A DNA stretch of 64,000 nt, taken from assembly GCF_008801405.1 (NCBI RefSeq), contig NZ_VZPV01000001.1:2852001-2916000 (forward strand). The letters are read 5' to 3'. Position numbers and translations under genes: made by a program. The stretch is from Ralstonia insidiosa (lineage in GTDB: Bacteria; Pseudomonadota; Gammaproteobacteria; Burkholderiales; Burkholderiaceae). Positions 16,407-24,634 of this stretch are shown one piece after another; position 1 is the first letter of the stretch; each line of letters begins with the position of its first letter. The notes under the pieces are model-generated. The model searched no databases. It was given only the letters and a program-made list of their open reading frames with translations, and was not told the DNA's origin.

Positions 16407-16589
16407 ATGCTGTCCCAACTCCACCGCCATGTGCGGCTTCTGCTGGGTCTGATATGGACCTCGGCCTTCATGCTGATGCTTGCCCACTTGCTCTACGGCG
16501 AAGTCAGCCTGCGCCAACAAGCGCCCCAACTGCTGCAAGACCTGACGGCTTCGATGAACGTGCCGTCGCTGCGTCTGGTTCCGATTTAG
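16407..16589 (+). CDS. Small single-pass membrane protein, unknown function
   Basis: 60 residues starting MLSQLHRHVRLLLG. One hydrophobic segment (LLLGLIWTSAFMLMLAHLLY) follows a basic N-terminus, then a polar amphipathic tail (GEVSLRQQAPQLLQDLTASM). AACAGGTG upstream is a possible ribosome site. Too short and plain to classify; it might not be translated. It is kept because the hydrophobic plan, the start context and the codon use look real. Confidence 0.5.
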   Translation: MLSQLHRHVRLLLGLIWTSAFMLMLAHLLYGEVSLRQQAPQLLQDLTASMNVPSLRLVPI

Positions 16590-16780
16590 CGCCCCTGCCC
16601 TCCCCGCCACAGCCCCATCGCAACGCTGTGCGCGTCCGGCCGAACTGAAGGCCACCTCCCCCGATTGCTGATGCGTCCTTGAGACGCGCCCCCCGGTGCC
16701 GCCCCTAGGCTGCGTCGCGGTTCATGTTGGGCGTAGAATGCGCGGCGCTGTGTTGTCTTGCCGTGTGTTCTCCGCCTGCC

Positions 16781-17236
16781 ATGCCTACGACCGCTCTTCA
16801 GAAAAAATCCAAGCTGCTGACCGTACTGCTCGCCTTCTTGTTCGGGAGCGTGGGCGCGCATCGTTTCTATCTCAAAGGCGGACGCGACTTCTGGGCGTGG
16901 TCGCAAGTCTTTGCCATGGTGCTCGGCGCGGTTGGCGTGGCACTCCTGCTGTCGACCCAGCGCGCCAGCGTGCCGGGCTGGATCTGCGCGATCATCGGCG
17001 GCGCTTCATTGCTGGCGGGGTTCCTGTCGGCGCTGGTGTATGGCCTACGCCCGGACGACAAGTGGGATGCGCAGTTCAATGCCGACGGCACGCCCACGCA
17101 ATCCGGCTGGCCCGTCGTGATGCTGACCATCCTCACGCTGATGATCGGTACCGGCCTGCTGATGGCCGGCCTCGCCATCACCTTCCAGACGTATTTTGAG
17201 ACGCAGGTGCAGGCAGCGAAAGAGCTGTCGCAGTAA
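16781..17236 (+). CDS. TM2 domain-containing membrane protein
   Basis: 151-residue protein with the TM2 signature near its N-terminus: two hydrophobic hairpin segments around FLFGSVGAHRFYLKGGRDFW (residues about 18-38) and WSQVFAMVLGAVGVALLL. A third and fourth hydrophobic segment (GWICAIIGGASLLAGFLSALVY and VVMLTILTLMIGTGLLMAGLA) follow, flanking an acidic loop DDKWDAQFNADG. TM2 proteins are widespread and mostly uncharacterised in bacteria. Start at 16781 (MPTTALQKKSKLL); the longer frame to 16724 looks non-coding. Its stop abuts that of the convergent radical SAM gene. Confidence 0.78.
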   Translation: MPTTALQKKSKLLTVLLAFLFGSVGAHRFYLKGGRDFWAWSQVFAMVLGAVGVALLLSTQRASVPGWICAIIGGASLLAGFLSALVYGLRPDDKWDAQFNADGTPTQSGWPVVMLTILTLMIGTGLLMAGLAITFQTYFETQVQAAKELSQ

Positions 17237-18370
17237 TCAGAACAGGCTGCCCTGGCGCTCGTCGACCGGCTTTCTCGGCTTGACGGCGCTGATTGCACGT
17301 TCGGGCGGTTTGAACTGCGAGGTGTCGAGCACCAACTCGTTATAGCGGTGATAACGGTAGCCGAGCTTGTCGGCGGCCTTGTAGAAGCGTTGTCGCAGCA
17401 GATCGGCCCAGATGCCTGTGCCGCGCATGCGCGTACTGAAATCCGCCTTGTAGTCCTGGCCGCCGTGCAGATCGCGGATGCGATTCATCACGCGTTGTGC
17501 GCGGTCGGGAAAATGCGCCATCAGCCAATCCTGAAACACCGCGTTCAGCTCATTCGGCAAACGCAGCACGATGTAGCTCGCGTACGTGGCGCCCGCCTCG
17601 CGTGCGGCTTCAAGAATCTGCTCCATGTGATCGTCGGTGATGAACGGGATCATCGGCGCGACGCTCACTCCTACCGGAATTCCGGCTTCGGCGAGCGTAC
17701 GGATCGTGCGCAGGCGGCGAGATGGCGTGGCTGCGCGCGGCTCGAGCTTGCGCGCAAGCTCCGAGTCCAGTGTCGTGATGGTGACTGCTGCGACGACGAG
17801 GTTCTTTGCGGCCATCGGTGCGAGCAGATCGATGTCGCGTTCGATCAACGTCGACTTGGTGATCAGCCCGACCGGGTGATCGCAATCGTGCAACACCTGG
17901 AGCACGTCGCGCGTGATGCGCAACTCGCGCTCGATCGGCTGATACGCGTCGGTATTCACGCCCAGCGCGATGGCCTCGCAGCGGTAGCCGGGCTTGGCCA
18001 ATGTCTCACGCAGCACCTCGGCAGCATTCGTTTTGGCGAACAGCTTGGTCTCGAAATCGAGGCCCGGCGATAGCTCAAGGTACGCGTGCGTAGGCCGCGC
18101 GAAGCAATACACGCAACCGTGTTCGCAGCCGCGATACGGGTTGAGCGACACGCCAAACGGAATGTCCGGCGATTGGTTGTGGCTCAGGATCGAGCGCGCA
18201 CGCTCAACGGAGACCGTGGTCTCGATGCGTGGCGGCGCGTCTTCCGGATCGAGCTGCCCGACGAGCGGCTGCCAGCCGTCATCGACGCGCGTGCGTTCAT
18301 CGCGTTCGAAGCGGCCTTGCAGATTGGAAGTGGCGCCGCGCCCCTTGCGGGGGACGCGGCGATCAGACAT
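17237..18370 (-). CDS. PA0069-family radical SAM protein
   Basis: 377 residues. The 4Fe-4S cluster motif is the CxxxCxxC form CEHGCVYC, followed by FARPTHAYLELSPGLDFETK, typical of the spore photoproduct lyase-like/PA0069 group. Later strands include GVNTDAYQPIERELRITR, LITKSTLIERDIDLL and GVSVAPMIPFITDDHMEQIL. The biochemical role of this group is not established; relatives act in DNA repair or as unknown SPL-like enzymes. ATG 18370 was chosen over a GTG nine bases upstream. It shares no gap with the TM2 gene at its 3' end. Confidence 0.85.
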   Translation of the reverse strand: MSDRRVPRKGRGATSNLQGRFERDERTRVDDGWQPLVGQLDPEDAPPRIETTVSVERARSILSHNQSPDIPFGVSLNPYRGCEHGCVYCFARPTHAYLELSPGLDFETKLFAKTNAAEVLRETLAKPGYRCEAIALGVNTDAYQPIERELRITRDVLQVLHDCDHPVGLITKSTLIERDIDLLAPMAAKNLVVAAVTITTLDSELARKLEPRAATPSRRLRTIRTLAEAGIPVGVSVAPMIPFITDDHMEQILEAAREAGATYASYIVLRLPNELNAVFQDWLMAHFPDRAQRVMNRIRDLHGGQDYKADFSTRMRGTGIWADLLRQRFYKAADKLGYRYHRYNELVLDTSQFKPPERAISAVKPRKPVDERQGSLF

Positions 18371-18452
18371 GTCGGACACAGCGGAATGGATCGGATGCGG
18401 GGGCTTGCTGATCCTATCGCATCCGGCTCCGCTGCGCTGTGGGTGGCGTTGG

Positions 18453-20072
18453 CTACGCCTCCGGGTCGAGTTTCACGTCCCAGAGCGATGTGCCGTCGAG
18501 ATCATGCAGCGACACGTGCATCGTGCGCGTGGCCGGATCGATCTTTGCGCGCCCGTAGTACTGCTGCAGCGCAGCCGGCGACTGGTTCTGCGGATTGTCC
18601 TTGGGGATGCTGACGTAGCGCAGGTCCGGCCCGAAGGTCTGGTCGACCTCGTTCGGGCCGAACGTGCCGGCGTTGATCGGCCCGCCGACGAATTCCCAGA
18701 ACGGCTTGAACTCCGTGAACTTGGCGCGCGATGGGTGGTAGTACGTGGCCTGCGCGTAGTGCACGTCGGCCGTCACCCACACCACGTTCTGGATGTTCTC
18801 CTGCTTGATGAAGCGCAGGATCTCGGCCAGCTCCAGCTCGCGGCCGGACGGCGCACCGTCATCGGCATTCGCCCACGCTTCGTAGGTGCCCTTGGGCACG
18901 TCCGGGTTCAGATCGGGCACCACCAGCGAGATCGGCATGTCGCTGGCAATCACCTTCCACGTCGCCTTCGACTGCTTGAGCGATTGCTTGAGCCACGCCG
19001 TCTGCTTCGGACCGAGGAAGGCGGCATCGGCATCCAGCGTGGTCTGGCGGTTCGGTGAGTTGCGGCCGCGATAGCTGCGCTCATCCAGCATGAAAACGTC
19101 GAGCAGCGGGCCGTACTGGAACGCGCGATAGATCTGCTCCGGGTCGACCGGGTTGAAGCGGAACGGGTTGTACTCGAACATCACCTGCTTTGCACGGGCG
19201 GCCAGTACGGATGCGCTGCGTTCTTGATAGCGCTTTTCTTCTGGGCCGATCTGCTGGCCGGGGTACCAGTTGTTGCGCACTTCGTGGTCGTCCCACTGCA
19301 CGAGGAACGGCACCTCGGCAGCAAACGCGCGCTTGTTCTTGTCGAGCTGGTTGTAGGCGAAGGCGCCGCGGTAGTCGTCCAGTGTCTGTGCGACGTGCGA
19401 CTTCGCTTCGGTCGTGAGATTCGTCCACAGCGAGCCATCGGGCAGCTTCACCTCGGCTTCGATCGGGCCGTCGGCGTAGATCTGGTCACCGGAGTGGATG
19501 AAGAAATCGGGCGACTCACGGCGCATGGCTTCGTACAGGCGATAGCCGCCGAAGCGCTCGTTGATGCCCCAGCCCTGGCCCGCTTCGTCGCCAGAGAACA
19601 CGAAACAGATCGGGCGGTTGGCATGCACCGGCGCAGTATGAAAGCGGCCGACAACGGGCTCGCTGAACGCTTTCTCGTGCACGAGATCCTGGAAGCGGAC
19701 GCGGTAGAACAGGTTGGCACCAGCAGGCAAGCCAGTGAGATCGACACGCGCCGTCAGTCCGCTGGTTTCGATGGCCGTCGGGCCAACGCGGCGCACGACC
19801 TTCTTGAAGGCGGCATCGGTCGAATATTCGACGATCATGCGCGCCGGGCGGTCAGTGCGGCTCCAGACGATGGCGCTGTTGGCGGTGATGTCGCCGCTCA
19901 TCACGCCGCCGGGTAGTTGCGGACGCAGACGCTCGGAAGTGACTGCGGCGGGCGCGACGCCCTGGGCCAGCACGTCACCCATGCGCGAGCCGAGCAGCGC
20001 AGTGCCGCTGGCGGAGACAAGACCCTTGATCAGCGTGCGGCGGGTCGGTTTGAAGATCGGCTGGTCGGACAT
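18453..20072 (-). CDS. phoD: Tat-exported alkaline phosphatase D (PhoD)
   Basis: 539-residue periplasmic phosphodiesterase/phosphatase dependent on Ca2+/Fe3+. The twin-arginine signal TRRTLIKG at residues 11-18, then ASGTALLG, directs Tat export. Metal-site motifs: FSGDEAGQGWG, HSGDQIYADG, WDDHEVRNNW and TADVHYAQATYY. An N-terminal Fn3-like PhoD_N domain (residues about 50-150) precedes the catalytic domain. It would release phosphate or nucleotides from phosphodiesters such as teichoic acid or DNA ends. No pho box was recognised upstream. The gene is followed by the radical SAM gene after 82 bases. Confidence 0.93.
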   Translation of the reverse strand: MSDQPIFKPTRRTLIKGLVSASGTALLGSRMGDVLAQGVAPAAVTSERLRPQLPGGVMSGDITANSAIVWSRTDRPARMIVEYSTDAAFKKVVRRVGPTAIETSGLTARVDLTGLPAGANLFYRVRFQDLVHEKAFSEPVVGRFHTAPVHANRPICFVFSGDEAGQGWGINERFGGYRLYEAMRRESPDFFIHSGDQIYADGPIEAEVKLPDGSLWTNLTTEAKSHVAQTLDDYRGAFAYNQLDKNKRAFAAEVPFLVQWDDHEVRNNWYPGQQIGPEEKRYQERSASVLAARAKQVMFEYNPFRFNPVDPEQIYRAFQYGPLLDVFMLDERSYRGRNSPNRQTTLDADAAFLGPKQTAWLKQSLKQSKATWKVIASDMPISLVVPDLNPDVPKGTYEAWANADDGAPSGRELELAEILRFIKQENIQNVVWVTADVHYAQATYYHPSRAKFTEFKPFWEFVGGPINAGTFGPNEVDQTFGPDLRYVSIPKDNPQNQSPAALQQYYGRAKIDPATRTMHVSLHDLDGTSLWDVKLDPEA

Positions 20073-20144
20073 GGCGGCTCCGCAGGTTGGCGTTGAGTGG
20101 TGAGGGTGCCGCCCAGCGTAAGTCGCTTCCGTGACAGCGCTACG

Positions 20145-20642
20145 TCACCCGCCCTCTTCCGTCACGTCGATGGCGAGGGTCTCCTTGATCTCCTCCATCA
20201 CGATGTAGCTCTTGGACTGCACTGCGCCCGGAAGCTGCAAAAGGATGTCGCCGAGCAGGCGGCGGTATTCGCTCATCTCGCGGATGCGCGCCTTGATGAG
20301 GTAATCGAAATCGCCCGAGACCAAGTGGCACTCCAGCACCTCGGGAATGCGCAGCACCTCGCGCCGGAACTGCTCGAACATGTTGCCGGCCTTGCTGCCC
20401 AGGCTGATCTCCACGAACACCAGCAGCGACGCGCCTAGCATGGCCGGATTGAGCCGTGCGTAATAGCCGAGGATGAAGCCCTCGCGCTCCAGGCGTTTGA
20501 CGCGCTCGATGCACGGCGTGATGGTCAGCCCGACGGCCTCGGACAGCTCCTTCATCGAGAGCCGCCCGTCCTTTTGCAGCAGGTCGAGGATGCGGCGGTC
20601 GAGCTTGTCGAGGGCCCGGACGGGCTTGCGCTGGGTTCGCAT
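20145..20642 (-). CDS. Lrp/AsnC-family transcriptional regulator
   Basis: 165 residues. The N-terminal helix-turn-helix (LDKLDRRILDLLQKDGRLSMKELSEAVGLT with ITPCIERVKRLEREGFI) and the C-terminal RAM/AsnC ligand domain (LLVFVEISLGSKAG, VLECHLVSGDFDYLIKAR) are complete. It is divergent from dadA, which is the usual place for the local regulator of D-/L-alanine catabolism; control of dadA is inferred from position. ATG 20642 (MRTQRKPVRALDKLD) was preferred; the longer frame to 20732 crosses the shared promoter. Confidence 0.93.
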   Translation of the reverse strand: MRTQRKPVRALDKLDRRILDLLQKDGRLSMKELSEAVGLTITPCIERVKRLEREGFILGYYARLNPAMLGASLLVFVEISLGSKAGNMFEQFRREVLRIPEVLECHLVSGDFDYLIKARIREMSEYRRLLGDILLQLPGAVQSKSYIVMEEIKETLAIDVTEEGG

Positions 20643-20674
20643 GAACGAAAACGCTCCAAAATCGAAGTTGTTCC

Positions 20675-20699
20675 TGTTTCCTGAAAATATACAGAAACA
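20675..20699. promoter_or_regulatory. AT-rich inverted repeat in the lrp/dadA gap (possible Lrp site)
   Basis: TGTTTC (20675-20680) and GAAACA (20694-20699) flank an A/T-rich core (AAAATATA). Lrp proteins bind such AT-rich dyads; this one lies next to the lrp start and could serve autoregulation. Confidence 0.45.
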
Positions 20700-20718
20700 A
20701 TTGCTGGTTATGTGCGAA

Positions 20719-20740
20719 TACGATAGCGACATCTATCGTA
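20719..20740. promoter_or_regulatory. Perfect 8-bp inverted repeat upstream of dadA
   Basis: TACGATAG (20719-20726) and CTATCGTA (20733-20740) with a 6-base spacer, 25 bases before the dadA start and just before its GGGGAG ribosome site. It may be an operator or a leader hairpin. Confidence 0.5.
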
Positions 20741-20764
20741 AATGCATTCCCGGGGAGTATCACC

Positions 20765-22054
20765 ATGCGCGTGCTCGTTCTTGGCAGTGGCGTGATCGGC
20801 GTGACGAGCGCCTATTACCTGGCCCGCGCCGGCCATGAAGTCACCGTTGTCGACCGTGAAGCCGGTCCGGCGCTGGAGACGAGCTTTGCCAATGCCGGAC
20901 AGATCTCGCCGGGCTATGCATCGCCGTGGGCTGCACCAGGCGTACCGCTCAAGGCCATCAAGTGGATGTTCCAGAAGCACGCGCCGCTCTCCATCCGCCC
21001 CGATGGCACCCTCTTCCAGCTCAAGTGGATGTGGCAGATGCTGCGCAACTGCGACGCCGCCAGCTATGCGCAGAATAAGGAACGGATGGTCCGCCTGGCT
21101 GAATACAGCCGCGACTGCATCCGCGACCTGCGCGCCGACACCGGCATCGCCTACGAAGGCCGCCAACAAGGCACGCTGCAAATCTTCCGCACGCAACAGC
21201 AACTCGACGGCGCCGCGAACGACATCGCCGTGCTCGAGCGCGCCGGCGTGCCCTACGAACTGCTTTCGCGCGAAGACCTCGTGCGCAGTGAACCAGGCCT
21301 GGCCTCGACCCGCCACAAGCTGGCCGGTGGCTTGCGCCTCCCCAATGACGAAACGGGCGATTGCCAGCTCTTCACCACGCGCCTGGCCGCGATGGCCGAA
21401 CAGTTGGGCGTGCGTTTCCATTTCAACCGCACCATCAATAGCCTGATCATCAAGAACGACGCTGTGCGCGGTGCGCTGGTCGACGGCCAGCCGATCGACG
21501 CTGACCTCGTGGTCGTGGCGCTGGGCAGCTACAGCTCGCCGTTCCTGAAGAACCTGGTGAACGTGCCGGTGTATCCGCTCAAGGGCTTTTCGATCACCGT
21601 ACCGATGACGGATGCGGACAAGAGCCCTGTCTCCACCATCCTGGACGAGACCTACAAGGTGGCCGTGACGCGCTTCGACGACCGCATCCGCGTGGGCGGC
21701 ATGGCGCAGATCGTCGGCTACGACAAGCGCCTGGACCCGGGCAAGCGCAACACGCTGGAATTCGTGGTCAACGATCTGTTCCCGGGCGCCGGCGATGTGT
21801 CGCGTGCTTCGTTCTGGACCGGCCTGCGCCCGATGACGCCGGACGGCACGCCGATCGTCGGCCAAACGCCGGTGCGCGGCCTGTGGCTCAACACCGGCCA
21901 CGGTACGCTGGGTTGGACCATGGCCTGCGGCTCGGGCAAGCTGCTGTCGGATCTGGTGTCGGGCCGCTCGCCTGCCATACGCGCAGATGATCTGTCGGTG
22001 TATCGCTATCTGGGCGGTGCGCCGATGCCTGCGACCAAGCCCGCATTGGCCTGA
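20765..22054 (+). CDS. dadA: D-amino acid dehydrogenase DadA
   Basis: Membrane-associated FAD enzyme that deaminates D-amino acids (chiefly D-alanine) to oxo acids and passes electrons to the respiratory chain. 429 residues, E. coli DadA 432. FAD-binding GSGVIGVTSAYYLARAGHEV at the N-terminus, the family segment SFANAGQISPGYASPWAAPG, and the C-terminal flavin contact TGHGTLGWTMACGSGK. GGGGAG precedes the ATG at 20765. The alanine racemase dadX often found beside it is absent here. The divergent Lrp gene probably regulates it. A strong terminator follows. Confidence 0.95.
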   Translation: MRVLVLGSGVIGVTSAYYLARAGHEVTVVDREAGPALETSFANAGQISPGYASPWAAPGVPLKAIKWMFQKHAPLSIRPDGTLFQLKWMWQMLRNCDAASYAQNKERMVRLAEYSRDCIRDLRADTGIAYEGRQQGTLQIFRTQQQLDGAANDIAVLERAGVPYELLSREDLVRSEPGLASTRHKLAGGLRLPNDETGDCQLFTTRLAAMAEQLGVRFHFNRTINSLIIKNDAVRGALVDGQPIDADLVVVALGSYSSPFLKNLVNVPVYPLKGFSITVPMTDADKSPVSTILDETYKVAVTRFDDRIRVGGMAQIVGYDKRLDPGKRNTLEFVVNDLFPGAGDVSRASFWTGLRPMTPDGTPIVGQTPVRGLWLNTGHGTLGWTMACGSGKLLSDLVSGRSPAIRADDLSVYRYLGGAPMPATKPALA

Positions 22055-22075
22055 TCGGGTACGCCATCGCCATGA

Positions 22076-22106
22076 GAAAGGGAGGCCGAAGCCTCCCTTT
22101 CTTTTT
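22076..22106. terminator. Terminator after dadA (copy 1 of a repeated hairpin)
   Basis: Eleven-base perfect arms, GAAAGGGAGGC (22076-22086) and its complement (22091-22101), around CGAA, then TTTTT. The same hairpin core recurs at 24588-24613. Confidence 0.9.
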
Positions 22107-22112
22107 GCCTGC

Positions 22113-23036
22113 TCAAACCCACAGCCGGTACGCCCAGAAGGCCTCGTCTTCGACAAAGCGCTCGACAAACTCACTTGGGGAAAAGCCCGTGATGCGCTTG
22201 GCCGTACGGCTGAAATGCGCCTGGTCGGCAAACCCTTCATCCTGGGCCAGTGCGGCCCAATCGAACGGTACACCGGCTGCGTGCCGATCCATCGCGGCAA
22301 AATAGACGCCTTCGGTTTTCACCAGGGCTTGCCACTCGCGCAAAGACCGTCCGCTGAAGGTCTTGATGCGTCGCTCCACTTGGCGTGGACTCTGTGTGCG
22401 CCGCCACTCATGTGCCTGCCATGCCAGACGCTGGACCCAATGCCGACCTGCTCTGCGCAGCGACGACACCATCGTGTCCTGTCCCTGTAGCGCGTGCCAG
22501 CGCGCAGCAAGATGCTGCTCCAGTACAGCCAGCACAGCCGCATCGTCATGGGTATCGAGCAACGCATCCAGCAACGGATGCCAGACGGCGCCCAGTACGG
22601 CATAGGCGTCGACAAAGCGGTCCGCTGCCACAGCCATGTCGACGCCGAACAAGGTCTGCGCGACATCTGCCGTCAAGCAGATCATGCCGCCACGCCCAGT
22701 GGTCGGTGCCCACGTTACTGTAGGCAGGGATTGACTGCCTGACAGCACCGCCGCCGTACCAAACGGCCGCCATTGCGGTCCGTCATCCGTACGCTCGACA
22801 AGCCCTGCATCGATGCCCTGAAACCACGACAGCGACACCATGGGCGACGCAGGAAAATGAGACAGGCGCTGCGCATCGGTCAACGCAACGCCCCGCGTGT
22901 CACGGCACAGAATGGCCACGATGGCGCCCTGCAAAGCAGGCGGCGCAAGATGCAGCCGCGTATCCGGTACGCGGCCATCGCGTACAACACGTGGCGCTCG
23001 CGCGAGGGGATCCGGGCACTCGAATTGTGAGGACAT
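22113..23036 (-). CDS. AraC-family transcriptional regulator
   Basis: 307 residues with a poorly conserved N-terminal sensor domain and a C-terminal AraC DNA-binding domain (RQVERRIKTFSGRSLREWQAL, then DEGFADQAHFSRTAKRITGFSPSEF). The second helix-turn-helix is intact; the first (residues about 205-240) is recognisable but divergent. It is divergent from the cytochrome P450 gene across 113 bases, so control of that gene is likely. ATG 23036 (MSSQFECPDPL) is preceded by no strong ribosome site; the extension to 23099 was rejected. Confidence 0.88.
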   Translation of the reverse strand: MSSQFECPDPLARAPRVVRDGRVPDTRLHLAPPALQGAIVAILCRDTRGVALTDAQRLSHFPASPMVSLSWFQGIDAGLVERTDDGPQWRPFGTAAVLSGSQSLPTVTWAPTTGRGGMICLTADVAQTLFGVDMAVAADRFVDAYAVLGAVWHPLLDALLDTHDDAAVLAVLEQHLAARWHALQGQDTMVSSLRRAGRHWVQRLAWQAHEWRRTQSPRQVERRIKTFSGRSLREWQALVKTEGVYFAAMDRHAAGVPFDWAALAQDEGFADQAHFSRTAKRITGFSPSEFVERFVEDEAFWAYRLWV

Positions 23037-23149
23037 GGCGGCGCAGTATAGGCAGGTGCCGGACAGGTGTCGATGTCGTTTGCGTTCAAGACAGGTCACG
23101 CCGCCAAGCGAACAATGTCAGACATGTCCAGATACACCTGGAGACCCAG

Positions 23150-24568
23150 ATGAACCCGACCACTTCCGGCCAATGCCCTTTCCACGCAAAGGACGCATCG
23201 CCCACACCCGCCGCCCATCCGCGCGGCATTTGGCCGCCGGGCCCATCCACCTCGCTGACTGGCTGGAGCCTGCTCGCCCGCATGTCGCGTGACTTGCTGG
23301 GGACGCTGGCAGCATGGCAGCGCGAGTTCGGCGATGTTGTGCATCTGCGCTTCTGGCCTGAACACGAAATCGTCGTCTCAGACCCAACACTCGTGCGCGA
23401 GCTGCTGGTGACGCATCACGATGCGCTCGTCCGCTGGGAGCGCGGCATGCACGTGTTTGCACAGCTGCACGGGCACAGCGTACTGATTGCCGAGGGCGAA
23501 GCCTGGCGTGGCAAGCGACACGCCATGCAGCCGAACTTCTCCCCCAAGGCTGTCCAAGCTTTCGTGCCCACGATCAGCGCCGCCACCGAGAAAGCACTCG
23601 CACAGTGGCCAAAGCACGATATGCGCTGGCCGATCGAGAGCGCGATCACCTCGCTCGCCATGGACGTCATTACACGGATGATGTTTTCAAGCGAGATTGG
23701 CGAGGAGGCTCGCATCGCGGAGCAAGCCATCCGCGTCGTCAGTGCCGCCGCCAATGCAGAGTTCTACTGGCCCGCAAGCTCACCGGACTGGGTGCCCTGG
23801 AAGCGCGCAAAACGGCGTGCTCGGGCTGCACTGCACGGCCTGATCGACCGTCACCTCCAAGCGCGATTGGCCCAGCCGCAAGACGCCTGGCCCGACGATC
23901 TGCTGACCCGCCTGCTACAGCTGCATCGGGATGCCCCCACCGCATGGCCCCTGCACGCCGTACGCGACGAATGCATGACCGCGTTCCTGGCAGGGCATGA
24001 AACCACCGCAGCTACACTGATCTGGTGGGCCTGGTGCATGGCGTCGAACCCGGCTGCGCAGGCCCTTGCGCGCAGGGAGGTCCAGCAAACACTGCAGGGC
24101 CGCACACCGAGCCCGGACACGCTGGCCTCGCTGCCCTACCTCACACAGACGATCAAGGAGACACTGCGCCTCTACCCGGCTGCCCCGGTGCTCGTCAGCC
24201 GGCGAAGCACCCGGCCCATCACCTTGGGCACGTGGCAATTGCCTGCGCGCACCATGTTCCTGATTCCGGTGCAAGTGATGCACCACGACCCGCGCTGGTT
24301 CCCCGAGCCGCTGGCGTTCCGCCCGGAACGTTTTGCGCTCGATGCCCTTGAGCTGCCACGCGCACGCGGTGCCTACCTACCCTTTGGCACCGGCCCGCGC
24401 GTCTGCCTTGGGCAGCATCTGGCCATGTCTGAGATGACGGTGATTGCGGCGATGCTGCTGCAGCGTTTCACGTTGTCCGTGCCGGACAACATGCAGCCGC
24501 CACGCCCAGTGATGAACGTCACGCTGCGGCCCGATCAGCCGTTGCACCTGGCAATTGCGCCGGCTTGA
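23150..24568 (+). CDS. Cytochrome P450 monooxygenase (class E, eukaryote-like)
   Basis: 472 residues. Haem-thiolate loop FGTGPRVCLG with C419; I-helix oxygen-binding AGHETT (281-286); K-helix ExxR as ETLR (337-340). The proline-rich start (PPGPSTSLTG) and the large class-E type insertions liken it to CYP4/CYP102 haem domains rather than to the compact P450cam type. It has no fused reductase, and no ferredoxin or reductase gene lies beside it, so the electron donor must be elsewhere. Substrate unknown; fatty acid or alkane hydroxylation is possible. ATG 23150 follows GGAG at 23140-23143. Confidence 0.92.
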   Translation: MNPTTSGQCPFHAKDASPTPAAHPRGIWPPGPSTSLTGWSLLARMSRDLLGTLAAWQREFGDVVHLRFWPEHEIVVSDPTLVRELLVTHHDALVRWERGMHVFAQLHGHSVLIAEGEAWRGKRHAMQPNFSPKAVQAFVPTISAATEKALAQWPKHDMRWPIESAITSLAMDVITRMMFSSEIGEEARIAEQAIRVVSAAANAEFYWPASSPDWVPWKRAKRRARAALHGLIDRHLQARLAQPQDAWPDDLLTRLLQLHRDAPTAWPLHAVRDECMTAFLAGHETTAATLIWWAWCMASNPAAQALARREVQQTLQGRTPSPDTLASLPYLTQTIKETLRLYPAAPVLVSRRSTRPITLGTWQLPARTMFLIPVQVMHHDPRWFPEPLAFRPERFALDALELPRARGAYLPFGTGPRVCLGQHLAMSEMTVIAAMLLQRFTLSVPDNMQPPRPVMNVTLRPDQPLHLAIAPA

Positions 24569-24587
24569 CGTTAGCAACGCACCAGCA

Positions 24588-24616
24588 AAAAGGGAGGCCG
24601 AAGCCTCCCTTTTCTT
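24588..24616. terminator. Bidirectional terminator after P450 and acyl-CoA dehydrogenase (copy 2 of a repeated hairpin)
   Basis: Arms AAAAGGGAGGC (24588-24598) and its complement (24603-24613) around CGAA. On the minus strand it gives a UUCG loop and a U5 tail for the acyl-CoA dehydrogenase gene; on the plus strand TTTTC ends the P450 gene. Confidence 0.9.
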
Positions 24617-24634
24617 CACACACGTTGATGCCGC

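Noticed and set aside
20708..22300. 530-residue minus-strand open frame
   Set aside because: Antisense to dadA and crosses its terminator.
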